This document shows positions 45,967 through 55,144 of a stretch of DNA of 64,000 nucleotides, piece after piece. The stretch is from Flavobacterium chungbukense (GTDB taxonomy: Bacteria; Bacteroidota; Bacteroidia; Flavobacteriales; Flavobacteriaceae). The stretch is from positions 868,001 to 932,000 of the forward strand of contig NZ_JAJGZV010000001.1 of assembly GCF_020805785.1 (NCBI RefSeq). Direction: 5' to 3'. The stretch's first letter is position 1, and every line of letters starts with the position of its first letter. The notes under the pieces were generated by a model that did no database searches, was not told the DNA's origin, and saw nothing but the letters and a program-made list of their open reading frames with translations. Position numbers and translations under genes: made by a program.

Positions 45967-48669
45967 ATGATCATACAGAATCAAAAAAATACTAGAACAA
46001 ACCAGCTGTTTTTACTTTTTCTGTTAATGAATGTAGCAGTTTATGCGCAAATTCCGGTAAACCTCAAGTGCGAACATTTGCTAAATCCATTAGGAATTGA
46101 TGTTCGAGAACCGAGACTTTCTTGGCAATTAAATGGCAATAAAAAGAATAGTGATCAAACTGCATATCAAATAGAAATTGCTACAGATTCAATTGCTTTA
46201 AGCAAAGAAAAAGCTACGGTTTGGAATACAGGAAAAGTAATTTCATCAGATATTTTAGTTTCATATAAAGGAGAATCTCTTCAATCTTTCACTACTTATT
46301 TTTGGAGAGTAAAAGTTTGGGATCAAAATCAAAAAGTGACAATTTCAAAAATTCAACGTTTTGAAACTGCTATGCTTCAGTCTAAAGATTGGAAAGGCAG
46401 CTGGATTTCAGATTCACATGATATGAATTATAAACCCGCTCCATATTTCAGAAAAGAAATTTCCACAGCAAAAACGATAAAATCGGCTCGTGCGTATGTT
46501 GCAGCAGCGGGATTGTATGAGTTTTATGTGAATGGAGAAAAAGTTGGAAATAGATTACTTGATCCGATGATTACAAAATTTGACAGTCGAAATTTGTACG
46601 CCACTTTAGACATTACATCGCACTTACAAAAGGGAAAAAACGCTTTCGGAATTTTATTAGGAAATGGCTGGTACAACCATCAATCGACGGCCGTTTGGAA
46701 ATTTGATAAAGCAATTTGGAGAAATAGACCGCGTTGTTTGGTAAACATTAGGATTACTTATTCTGACAACACAACCGAAACCATAACGACAGATGAAACT
46801 TGGAAAACAACAGATAGTCCTGTAATTTTTAACAGCATTTATACGGGCGAACATTATGATGCCCGCAAAGAAATCAGCAATTGGAACAAACCTGATTTTG
46901 ATGACAGCAATTGGGATAAATCTACAGTTATAAAAGCGCCATCGTCCAATTTGGTTTCGCAGCAATTGCATCCTATTCGCGTAACTGCTCAATTAAAACC
47001 AACTAAGATTAATCGAATAAATGATACTTTAACGGTTTTTACATTTCCTAAAAATATAGCGGGAACGGTTGGTTTTTCAATAAAAAATGCAATTCCTGGA
47101 ACCATTTTTAGAATTAAACATGCGGAACGTTTGTATGCAAATGGAATGGTTGATCTTTCTAATATTGACTTGCATTATCGTCCAACGGATAATTCAGATC
47201 CTTTTCAGACGGATATTTTTATTGCGAAAGGAAATGGTAAGGAAAACTTTTCGCCAAAGTTTAATTACAAAGGATTTCAATTTGTTGAGGTAACTTCAAG
47301 CCGTCAGTTTAAATTAAATAAAGATTGCCTCTTGGCTCTCGAAATGCATAGCGACGTTCCTGTTGTCGGAAAAATTAAAACTTCGAATCCAGTTTTTAAT
47401 AAAATTTGGGAAGCGACAAACAGCAGCTATCTGGCGAATTTATTTGGTTATCCGACTGATTGTCCGCAACGCGAAAAAAATGGATGGACAGGAGATGCAC
47501 AAATCAATGTTGAAACGGGATTATACAATTTTGACGGAATTACAATTTACGAAAAATGGCTTGCAGATCATCAAGACGAGCAGCAGCCAGATGGCGGAAT
47601 TTCTAATATTGTTCCAAATCCTGGAGCTTTTGGATATGAATTTGCAACAGGTCCTGACTGGACGAGTTCGATTGCTATTATTCCGTGGAAAATATATGAG
47701 TTTTATGGAGATAGCAGTTTACTGCATAAAATGTATCCAAACATAAAAAAGTATGTGGATTTGATCGATCAGAAATATCCAACCGGTATTACAGATTGGG
47801 GATTAGGGGATTGGGTTCCTGTTAAAACTCAAAGTTCAAAACCACTCACTTCAACAATGTATTATTATGCAGATGCATTGATTTTAGCCAAAACAGCCAA
47901 ATTATTAGGCAAAACAAATGATGCTGAACACTATTTTAAGTTAGCTACAAAAATTAAAACGGCATTTAACCAGCAATTTTTTAATCCGTCAACAAATTTA
48001 TATGCGAGCGGAACACAAACCGAATTATCTGGCTCATTGTATTGGGGATTAGTTCCTGACGAATTCAAACAAAAAGTAGCCGATAATTTATATAAAAAAT
48101 TTCAGGAAACTAATTTTCATTTGGATGTTGGTTTACTTGGAACAAAGACTTTACTCAATGCATTAAGCGAAAACGGTTACGCAGATGCCGCATATAAAAT
48201 CGCTTCGCAGGAAGATTTTCCGTCTTGGGGTTATTGGATCAAAAATGGAGCTACAACTTTGTATGAAAACTGGCCGCTACATGTGGAGAAAAATGATGCT
48301 TCTTTGAATCATATTATGTTTGGAGAAATAGGAGCATGGATGTACAAAGGTTTGGGCGGAATTTTTCCAGATGAAAACTTACCAGGTTTTAAGCACATTA
48401 TTTTAAAACCAAATTTTGTAAACGGACTTGATTATTTTGAATCTGAACATGAATCTCCTTACGGTAAAATTGTCTCGAATTGGAAACGAAAAAAGAAAAG
48501 GATAGTGTACAAAGTAATTGTGCCGCCAAACTCAAATGCGAGTTTCTATTTAGAAAAAAACAGCATTTTTTCATGTAGTTCAAAAGACATTCAAATTAGT
48601 AATGAGGGACTTTATAAAGTGATTCAATTGAAAGCAGGGAAATATTCCTTTACAATTAAAACTAAATAA
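45967..48669 (+). CDS. GH78 alpha-L-rhamnosidase
   Basis: A 900-residue exported GH78 enzyme that removes alpha-linked L-rhamnose. A signal peptide ends at NVAVYAQ. The N-terminal fibronectin-like region (PRLSWQLNG, YQIEIATDS) is followed by beta-sandwich modules (GLYEFYVNGEKVGNRLLDP, LLGNGWYNH, YTGEHYDARKE). The (alpha/alpha)6 catalytic barrel has DCPQREKNGWTGDAQ with probable general acid Glu503, then NVETGLYNFDG and SLNHIMFGEIGAWMYKGLGGI. Its presence among alpha-mannan enzymes is unusual and suggests rhamnose on the substrate. It ends 7 bp before the MFS gene. No rhamnose catabolic gene is in the window. Confidence 0.92.
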   Translation: MIIQNQKNTRTNQLFLLFLLMNVAVYAQIPVNLKCEHLLNPLGIDVREPRLSWQLNGNKKNSDQTAYQIEIATDSIALSKEKATVWNTGKVISSDILVSYKGESLQSFTTYFWRVKVWDQNQKVTISKIQRFETAMLQSKDWKGSWISDSHDMNYKPAPYFRKEISTAKTIKSARAYVAAAGLYEFYVNGEKVGNRLLDPMITKFDSRNLYATLDITSHLQKGKNAFGILLGNGWYNHQSTAVWKFDKAIWRNRPRCLVNIRITYSDNTTETITTDETWKTTDSPVIFNSIYTGEHYDARKEISNWNKPDFDDSNWDKSTVIKAPSSNLVSQQLHPIRVTAQLKPTKINRINDTLTVFTFPKNIAGTVGFSIKNAIPGTIFRIKHAERLYANGMVDLSNIDLHYRPTDNSDPFQTDIFIAKGNGKENFSPKFNYKGFQFVEVTSSRQFKLNKDCLLALEMHSDVPVVGKIKTSNPVFNKIWEATNSSYLANLFGYPTDCPQREKNGWTGDAQINVETGLYNFDGITIYEKWLADHQDEQQPDGGISNIVPNPGAFGYEFATGPDWTSSIAIIPWKIYEFYGDSSLLHKMYPNIKKYVDLIDQKYPTGITDWGLGDWVPVKTQSSKPLTSTMYYYADALILAKTAKLLGKTNDAEHYFKLATKIKTAFNQQFFNPSTNLYASGTQTELSGSLYWGLVPDEFKQKVADNLYKKFQETNFHLDVGLLGTKTLLNALSENGYADAAYKIASQEDFPSWGYWIKNGATTLYENWPLHVEKNDASLNHIMFGEIGAWMYKGLGGIFPDENLPGFKHIILKPNFVNGLDYFESEHESPYGKIVSNWKRKKKRIVYKVIVPPNSNASFYLEKNSIFSCSSKDIQISNEGLYKVIQLKAGKYSFTIKTK

Positions 48670-48676
48670 TCATATT

Positions 48677-50002
48677 ATGAATAAAATATTTTTGTGGGCA
48701 ATTACAGCCGCTTTGGCTGGATTTTTATTTGGTTTTGATACCGTCGTTATTTCTGGAGCCGATACTAAACTTCAGGAATTATGGCACACTTCAGATGCTT
48801 TTCATGGCGCGGTAGTAATGGCAATGGCGTTATGGGGAACTGTTGCAGGAGCTATTTTTGGAGGTATTCCAACCAATAAGTTAGGAAGAAAGAAAACCCT
48901 GATCGGAATCGGTATTTTGTTTCTATTATCGGCCGTAGGTTCTGCATTGGCTAATGATGCGTTGACTTTTGCATTTTTCCGTTTTCTCGGCGGATTAGGA
49001 ATTGGTGCTTCAACCATTGCCGCGCCCGCATACGTTTCAGAAATTGCACCAGCAAAAGATCGTGGAAGATTGGTTTCTTTATATCAGTTTAATATTGTGT
49101 TAGGAATTTTAATGGCTTTTCTTTCTAATTATTTATTGAGAGATGCTGGAGAAAATGCTTGGCGATGGATGATTGGTATCATGGCTTTTCCTGCATTTTT
49201 TTATACCATAATCGTTTTTACAATTCCAGAAAGTCCAAGATGGTTGCTTTCTCAAGGAAAGATTTCAGAAGCAGAAACGGTTTTGAAGAAAATAGATCAT
49301 GATGCAAAAATGGAAGACTTAATTCACGAAATGCAATTTTTGGGAAACGAAAACACAGACGAAAAAAAAGAAACCATATTTTTAAAGAAATATAGATTTC
49401 CATTAATGCTAGCTTTTTTAATCGCTTTATTCAATCAATTTTCAGGAATAAATGCCTTTTTATATTACGCTCCAAGAATTTTTTCCGAAGCAGGATTAGA
49501 AGAAAGCGCCGCATTAATGAGCAGTGTCGGAATCGGGATTACTAATTTAGTATTCACGCTTATTGGTGTTTTTTTAATTGATGTATTAGGCAGAAAAGTC
49601 TTGATGTACATCGGATCAATTGGTTATATCATTTCGTTAGGATTAGTATCGATTGCTTTTTTCTTAAAATGGCAAGGCATACAAGTGCCACTTTTCTTAT
49701 TTCTGTTTATTGCTTCACATGCGATTGGGCAAGGCGCTGTAATTTGGGTTTTTATTTCAGAAATTTTCCCGAATCACTTAAGAGCTAGCGGTCAAGCATT
49801 TGGCTCGTCCACGCATTGGGTTTTGGCGGCAATTATTCCATCTATGATTCCGTTTTTATTTTCCACAATCGGAGCCGGAGTTGTATTTTTAATATTCACT
49901 ATAATGATGGTTTTTCAATTACTTTTTGTGATTTTTATGATGCCAGAAACAAAAGGAAAATCATTAGAAGAACTTCAGAGCACGATATTCAAGCAAGATT
50001 AG
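48677..50002 (+). CDS. MFS sugar porter (mannan locus)
   Basis: A 441-residue inner-membrane sugar porter with the signatures FGFDTVVISGAD, LGRKKT, PAYVSEIAPAKDRGRLV, PESPRWLL, NQFSGINAFLYYAPRIF and PETKG. It is a close paralogue of the fructan-locus porter at 14337, differing at about nine of the first 60 positions, with divergence mostly in the central loop. Position among mannosidases suggests it carries mannose or another released monosaccharide. If both porters take hexoses, the pair is a clear case of duplication and assignment to two loci. A 43-bp gap leads to the next gene. Confidence 0.9.
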   Translation: MNKIFLWAITAALAGFLFGFDTVVISGADTKLQELWHTSDAFHGAVVMAMALWGTVAGAIFGGIPTNKLGRKKTLIGIGILFLLSAVGSALANDALTFAFFRFLGGLGIGASTIAAPAYVSEIAPAKDRGRLVSLYQFNIVLGILMAFLSNYLLRDAGENAWRWMIGIMAFPAFFYTIIVFTIPESPRWLLSQGKISEAETVLKKIDHDAKMEDLIHEMQFLGNENTDEKKETIFLKKYRFPLMLAFLIALFNQFSGINAFLYYAPRIFSEAGLEESAALMSSVGIGITNLVFTLIGVFLIDVLGRKVLMYIGSIGYIISLGLVSIAFFLKWQGIQVPLFLFLFIASHAIGQGAVIWVFISEIFPNHLRASGQAFGSSTHWVLAAIIPSMIPFLFSTIGAGVVFLIFTIMMVFQLLFVIFMMPETKGKSLEELQSTIFKQD

Positions 50003-50045
50003 AAACATTAAAAAATAAAAGAAGAATTACAAATATTTTGAGATT

Positions 50046-51188
50046 ATGAATAAAAGAAAAGGAAGTTTATTGCTTTTTGCAGCAGTAGTAGTATTGTCAA
50101 GTTTTGCTCTTATAAAGACAAATGAAAATTCAAAAAGTAGTTTTTATAAAACCGAAATGGAAAAACTAAATGCAGCAATTGAAAGTAATTTTCATGATAG
50201 CGCTTCGGGTTATTATTTCGTGGATTTAGATCCAGCTAAAAGAGAAACAAAATTTGGACATAAAAGAGAATACAGTTGGTTGTGGGCACTTTGTGCTATG
50301 TTTGAAGCTTCTAACGAAATTGAAAAAGTAGACAAAAAGGCGAACTTAGTTGATGGAATTTTCAATAGCATGCAGCCTTATTATGATCCTTCGCCACCTA
50401 AACCAGGTTATGGTGAATATATTGTAAAATTGAGCAAAGGTCAGCGATATTATGATGACAACCAATGGATTGGAATAACAGCTTTGGATATTTACGAAAG
50501 AACTGGCAAGAAATCTTATTTCGATTTAGGAAAGTCAATGTATGATTTCATGATGATGGCATCAGACAATGCGCTTGGAGGCGGATTATACTGGAGAGAA
50601 AATGATTTTGAAACGAAAAACACCTGCTCAAACGGACCTGGAATTATTGTTGCCTTAAAAATGTACAAAGCCACAAAGGACAAAAAATACCTTGAAAATG
50701 CGATAAAGATTTACGATTGGACAACTAAAAAACTGCAAACTGCTACAGGTTTATTTTATGATAATATTAAAGTAAAAGATGGAAGTATTGGCGAAGCTAT
50801 ATTTTCTTACAATACAGGAACTATGCTGCAGTCGAGTGTCTATTTATACGAATTGACGGGAGACAAAATGTATCTTGAAAAAGCAAATAAAATGGCAGAG
50901 AGTTCTTTAGACTATTTTTATAAAAGCGGAAAATTTAGAGACGGATATTGGTTTAATGCTGTTTTACTTCGTGGTTATATGCATCTTTTAAAACACAATA
51001 AAGATCTAAAATACATTTCAGGATTTAAAAAATGTTTGGATAATGCGATTAAAGAAAATAAAAATGCAAAGGGATTATTTGAAGCAGATAACGGGGTTTA
51101 TAATTTAGTAGAACATGGAGGAATGCTTGAAATTCTGGCTCGCTTCGCACATCTCGAAGAAAAGTACGATTTGTCAAAATTGAAATAA
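50046..51188 (+). CDS. GH76-family alpha-mannanase (second copy), periplasmic
   Basis: A 380-residue GH76 enzyme. The N-terminal hydrophobic stretch (LLLFAAVVVLSSFALI) is a signal peptide or anchor without a lipobox Cys, so it is probably periplasmic. The paired catalytic aspartates are Asp137-Asp138 in RYYDDNQWIG, followed by GGGLYWRENDFETKNTCSNGP and GLFYDNIKVKDG with FSYNTGTMLQ. It is only distantly similar to the lipoprotein GH76 at 34823. The two may form a surface and periplasm pair: the first makes large fragments, this one shortens imported oligosaccharides. Confidence 0.86.
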   Translation: MNKRKGSLLLFAAVVVLSSFALIKTNENSKSSFYKTEMEKLNAAIESNFHDSASGYYFVDLDPAKRETKFGHKREYSWLWALCAMFEASNEIEKVDKKANLVDGIFNSMQPYYDPSPPKPGYGEYIVKLSKGQRYYDDNQWIGITALDIYERTGKKSYFDLGKSMYDFMMMASDNALGGGLYWRENDFETKNTCSNGPGIIVALKMYKATKDKKYLENAIKIYDWTTKKLQTATGLFYDNIKVKDGSIGEAIFSYNTGTMLQSSVYLYELTGDKMYLEKANKMAESSLDYFYKSGKFRDGYWFNAVLLRGYMHLLKHNKDLKYISGFKKCLDNAIKENKNAKGLFEADNGVYNLVEHGGMLEILARFAHLEEKYDLSKLK

Positions 51189-51218
51189 TGTTAGAAGTAC
51201 AAAACAAAATTTAAAATC

Positions 51219-52352
51219 ATGAACAAATTCCAATTAAGTATAAGCTTGTCATTTTTAATGTTATTCGGCTTAACTGAAAATATATTGGCTCAAAATAAAA
51301 ATTCGGCTAAAAAAATGTCCATCAATAAAGAAATAATAGGACAAGTTAGCGGAGAAGATGTTTTTCAATATACGTTGCAAAATAAAATGGGAATGCAAGT
51401 CCAGTTAATTACTTATGGAGCGGCAATCACCAATATTGTAACACCAGATAAGGATGGCAAAATGAATAGTATTGTTCTGGGTTTCGATTCTCTTAATCAA
51501 TATGCAAGTAACGAAAACTCTTTAATGGGTTCTACAGTTGGTCGCGTTGCCAATCGTATTTCAAACAAGAAATTTACACTTGAAGGAAAAGAATACACGC
51601 TTTCTTCAGATATTCATGGCGGTGTAAATGGTTTTGATAAACACATTTGGAAAGCCAAGGAACTAGCAAAAAAGAATGAATTAGGAGTCGAAATGACGTA
51701 TTTAAGCAAAGATGGAGAAGAAGGTTTTCCTGGTAATTTATCTGTTTCCGTAACTTTTACGCTCAAAAACAATAATGATTTGGTTATTGATTATAGAGCA
51801 ACTACAGACAAAGCGACTCCATTAGTTCTGACTAATCATACGTATTTTAATCTTTCGGGCGGAAAAGAAACGAAAGCATTAAACACAGAATTGACCGTTT
51901 TTGCCGATCAGTTTTTGGAGTTTAAAGATGGCAGTATGCCTACGGGAAAAATCCTGAATGTAAAAGAAACTCCTTTTGATTTTACTTCGCCTAAAACAAT
52001 CGGAAAAGATATTGAAAAAGTACAGCAATATACTAATGGATATGACGTAACTTTTGTTCTGAGAAACCAAACAGGCAAATTAGCTTTAGCCGCAAAAGCT
52101 TTCGAGCCCATAAGCGGACGTGAATTAGAAGTGTATACAACTGAGCCTGGTGTTGTATTTTATTCTGGAAACTGGTTGAGCGAAAAAGTAAAAGGACGCA
52201 ACAACGTTCCTTACACAAAAAATGGTGCATTTTGCCTAGAAACAATGCATTATCCGAACTCGATCAATACGCCTTCTTTTCCAAATACAGTTTTGCGTCC
52301 TAATGAAATTTTTACTTCTCAAACGATTTATAGATTTCTCGTTCGAAAATAA
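51219..52352 (+). CDS. galM: Aldose 1-epimerase (mutarotase), exported
   Basis: A 377-residue GalM-family enzyme that interconverts the alpha and beta anomers of hexoses. A signal peptide ends near NILAQ, so it works in the periplasm. Conserved catalytic groups are present: HGGVNGFDKHIWKA, His207 in TNHTYFNLSG and the base Glu341 in LETMHYPNSIN. It is the last gene of the mannan operon, 30 bp after GH76, and a terminator follows. Mutarotation of released sugars may favour uptake by the MFS porter. Confidence 0.92.
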   Translation: MNKFQLSISLSFLMLFGLTENILAQNKNSAKKMSINKEIIGQVSGEDVFQYTLQNKMGMQVQLITYGAAITNIVTPDKDGKMNSIVLGFDSLNQYASNENSLMGSTVGRVANRISNKKFTLEGKEYTLSSDIHGGVNGFDKHIWKAKELAKKNELGVEMTYLSKDGEEGFPGNLSVSVTFTLKNNNDLVIDYRATTDKATPLVLTNHTYFNLSGGKETKALNTELTVFADQFLEFKDGSMPTGKILNVKETPFDFTSPKTIGKDIEKVQQYTNGYDVTFVLRNQTGKLALAAKAFEPISGRELEVYTTEPGVVFYSGNWLSEKVKGRNNVPYTKNGAFCLETMHYPNSINTPSFPNTVLRPNEIFTSQTIYRFLVRK

Positions 52353-52463
52353 AGAAGGTTCTTTTCTGACTCTTATTTTTGAATGGAGTTGTTGTGGTGG
52401 AAACCGTTCTTTGGGATGAGAATTTCAAAAATTTAGATCGTAATTTTTTTAAAAAATCATACT

Positions 52464-52509
52464 AAAGCCGGTCGTTTTACTTTGAAAAGAAAACAACCGG
52501 CTTTTTTTC
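52464..52509 (+). terminator. Terminator at the end of the mannan operon
   Basis: AAAGCCGGT (52464-52472) pairs with ACCGGCTTT (52496-52504), with inner pairing of GTTTT and AAAAC and a trailing run of T. It starts 111 bp after the epimerase stop. Confidence 0.88.
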
Positions 52510-52531
52510 AGAAATTATAATTTACGGTTGA

Positions 52532-52551
52532 GAAGTAAATATTGTTACTTC
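52532..52551. promoter_or_regulatory. Perfect inverted repeat upstream of the universal stress gene
   Basis: GAAGTAA and TTACTTC (52532-52538 and 52545-52551) flank the 6-base spacer ATATTG, about 60 bp before the start codon. The size fits a dimeric regulator such as a CRP/FNR-type protein, but the sequence does not match a consensus I know. Confidence 0.35.
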
Positions 52552-52609
52552 GGGGATTAAAATAAAGCAATTGGTGATTAATTAAGCAATTTTGCTGGAT
52601 TAATGCTTA

Positions 52610-53455
52610 ATGACAATTTTTATGACGTCACCACTTACTATAATTGCTGCTACCAATTTTTCAGCTATAGCAAACAATGCAGTTACCTATGCTGCAGGAC
52701 TCGCAAAAGCTACAGGAGCAAAACTTATTTTATTTAATTCATTTTCCTTGAGCGTTCACAGCGCAAATTCGCACATAACTGCAGATGCAATGCAGAAACA
52801 GATTGAAAAAGCGATTTCGAGATTAGAAAATTTAGCCCAACAAACAGCAGAAATGTTTAAAATTGAAACAGAATCGATTTGTACGTATTCTTTTTTAGAA
52901 GATGAACTTCCTAAAATTATTGAACATACAAAAGCAGATGTTGTGGTAATGGGAATGGCAGAACGCTCTTTTGAGCAGGAATTACTAGGAAATTCTACAA
53001 CAACAGCAATAAAAAATCTTCATGTTCCAGTGTTGGCTGTTCCTGAAAATGCACGTTTTCTAAATATAAAAAAGGTGCTTTATGCTTGTGATAGTTTAAG
53101 TTTTTCGGCAATAAAAAAATTCAGCTGGATTAAAAGTGCACTTGGAGATTTTGGTGCTGAAATTGAATTTTTTAGTGTTGACGAAAAGCTGGATGATCTA
53201 AAAGAAGAACAGCATAGAATTTTGATGAATTCGAATATTGAAAAAGAATTTGAAGATGTAAAATATCTTTATAAAACTGTAAGATCTAATGCCGTTATTG
53301 AAGAAATTAGAAAAGAAATTAAAAATTATGAGGCAGATCTTTTAATTATGGTACCTCAAAAATATGGTTTTTGGGATTCTTTAGTACATAGAAGTAAGAC
53401 CAGAATTTTGGCTGCAGGTCTGGATATCCCTTTGTTATCATTTCCGAATTATTAA
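52610..53455 (+). CDS. Universal stress protein, two UspA domains
   Basis: A 281-residue cytoplasmic protein with two Usp folds. The first (about 8-145) has IIAATNFSAIANNAVTYAA and a modified nucleotide-binding loop, VVMGMAERSFEQELLGNSTT, then HVPVLAVP. The second (about 150-280) is more degenerate and ends with ADLLIMVPQKYGFWDSLVHR. An alternative start is the ATG at 52622. It stands alone between a terminator and a 608-bp gap. Members often respond to stasis, hypoxia or energy limitation; which applies here is not shown. The first glycine pattern G-2X-G is not perfect, so ATP binding is uncertain. Confidence 0.85.
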   Translation: MTIFMTSPLTIIAATNFSAIANNAVTYAAGLAKATGAKLILFNSFSLSVHSANSHITADAMQKQIEKAISRLENLAQQTAEMFKIETESICTYSFLEDELPKIIEHTKADVVVMGMAERSFEQELLGNSTTTAIKNLHVPVLAVPENARFLNIKKVLYACDSLSFSAIKKFSWIKSALGDFGAEIEFFSVDEKLDDLKEEQHRILMNSNIEKEFEDVKYLYKTVRSNAVIEEIRKEIKNYEADLLIMVPQKYGFWDSLVHRSKTRILAAGLDIPLLSFPNY

Positions 53456-53644
53456 AAATTAATATGATTTAGAAAAAAACGTATAAAAATTACAAGGTTT
53501 TTTTGAAGAAGTTCTATTAAAAGAAATCATAAAGAAAATATTTTTGATTTTAAGAATTCTATAATTTTTTTATGCTTGTTGACAGATATAAAAATTATAT
53601 TTTAACATTTCGAGCAGTTTTGTTAATTATTTTTAATTACCTGC

Positions 53645-53673
53645 TTGTTTCAGATTTTTTTAAATTAATTTTG
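53645..53673 (+). promoter_or_regulatory. Candidate promoter in the 608-bp gap before fabH
   Basis: TTG (53645-53647) and TAATTTTG (53666-53673) with an 18-bp spacer match the Bacteroidota promoter pattern TTG-N17to23-TAnnTTTG. If used for fabH, the untranslated leader would be about 385 bases. The rest of 53456-54063 is AT-rich with no gene I can support. Confidence 0.4.
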
Positions 53674-54063
53674 TAGCGCTCTAAAACTTAATGCAGATAG
53701 TTTTTTTATTAAAATGACAGCAGCTGTAATTGGGAATTATCTACAAACTAAAACAGCATTATAGGATTTTAAACATAAAATCAATTAAAGGTTTATACCA
53801 AGGAATACCGAGAAAACACTTTGTGTAGATTTTTAATTCATTTTGAAAATAATTTTTTATAATTTTTTTAGTTTGTTCAGGTTTTAAATTCTTTTAAAAA
53901 GTTGAATGTCATTAGATTAAATTGACTTTTAAGACAATTATTATTGTTTCTTACGTCTGTTCTAAGGGATTTTTTGAATATTATTCCGAAGACCTTTCAA
54001 AGAATAATGAAAGTATTAAGCATTGGGTTATAAGAGTACAAAGCTTAAAAAAAACAAAAACAA

Positions 54064-55110
54064 ATGAGCGCAGTAATAACAGCTATAGGTGGCTTTGTAC
54101 CGCCATCAATCCTAACTAATAAAAAGATTTCAGAAACTGTTGATACATCGGAGGAATGGATCATTAAAAGAACTGGAATTAGAGAACGAAGAATCGCAGA
54201 CGACGAAACCGCAACATCTGACCTTGCTGCGGCTGCGATTGAAAATCTAATCGAAAATTATAATGTAGATCGTAACGAAATTGAAGCTTTGCTCGTTGCA
54301 ACAGCTACTCCAGATCACATTTTAGCGCCAACAGCAAGTATTGTTTGTGAAAAAAGCAGACTGACAAATGCTTTTGGTATTGACATGAATGCTGCCTGCA
54401 GCGGATTCTTATACGCTCTGGAAATGGGAGCAAATATGATCGAAAGCGGACGCTATAAAAAGCTAATAATCGTTGGGGCAGATAAAATGAGTTCTATCGT
54501 AGATTATGAAGATCGTAATACTTGTATCCTTTTTGGAGATGGGGCAGGAGCTGTTTTGTTAGAAAAAACAGAATCTGATTACGGATTAATGAAAACAATC
54601 CTAAAAACAGATGGAAGCGGAGTTTCTTCTTTAGCTGTACCAGCTGGAGGTTCTAGAAATCCAACTTCTATGCAAAGTCTTTTACACAGAACACATTATT
54701 TAAAGCAAGACGGTGCTTTTGTTTTTAAAAGAGCTGTATCTGCAATGAGCCAGGTTTCGCAAGATGCTTTGGTGAAAAATGATTTAGAAGCAGATAAAAT
54801 TGACTGGGTAATTCCGCATCAAGCTAATTTGAGAATTATCACGGCTGTCAGCGAAAGTTTAAATATTGATTTTGATAAAGTTAAAGTAAATATTGACCGT
54901 TACGGAAATACAACTTCTGCAACAGTTCCTTTATGTTTATGGGACTTTAAAGAAGATTTTAAAGAAGGTCAAAATTTATTGATCACCACTTTTGGTGCAG
55001 GATTTTCTTGGGGTGCAACTTGTTTGAAATGGGGTGTAATGCGTGAAAGAAAAACGTTGAAGCAAAAAATAACTAATATTGAAAAAGAGGATGTTTTGGT
55101 AGCGCATTAA
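54064..55110 (+). CDS. Beta-ketoacyl-ACP synthase III (FabH-type)
   Basis: A 348-residue KAS III enzyme that condenses an acyl-CoA with malonyl-ACP to start fatty-acid or related chains. The catalytic triad is intact: Cys112 in NAACSGF, His252 in IPHQAN and Asn282 in YGNTTSA. It is longer than typical FabH (about 317-330) by a charged C-terminal tail. In Bacteroidota the housekeeping fabH usually sits near rpmF and the acetyl-CoA carboxylase genes. This one instead lies 34 bp upstream of a LytS-type kinase, so it is probably an additional paralogue. The acyl primer and product are unknown. Confidence 0.92.
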   Translation: MSAVITAIGGFVPPSILTNKKISETVDTSEEWIIKRTGIRERRIADDETATSDLAAAAIENLIENYNVDRNEIEALLVATATPDHILAPTASIVCEKSRLTNAFGIDMNAACSGFLYALEMGANMIESGRYKKLIIVGADKMSSIVDYEDRNTCILFGDGAGAVLLEKTESDYGLMKTILKTDGSGVSSLAVPAGGSRNPTSMQSLLHRTHYLKQDGAFVFKRAVSAMSQVSQDALVKNDLEADKIDWVIPHQANLRIITAVSESLNIDFDKVKVNIDRYGNTTSATVPLCLWDFKEDFKEGQNLLITTFGAGFSWGATCLKWGVMRERKTLKQKITNIEKEDVLVAH

Positions 55111-55144
55111 GCATTGCCAAATTTATTCTATTTAAAAAAAATAA

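Noticed and set aside
47363..47746. 127-codon frame inside the GH78 gene
   Set aside because: It is in another frame on the same strand as a well-supported enzyme; the protein has no recognisable features.
53922..54119. 65-codon open frame before fabH
   Set aside because: It overlaps the first 56 bases of fabH in another frame, has no recognisable motif, and its composition looks like intergenic AT-rich DNA.
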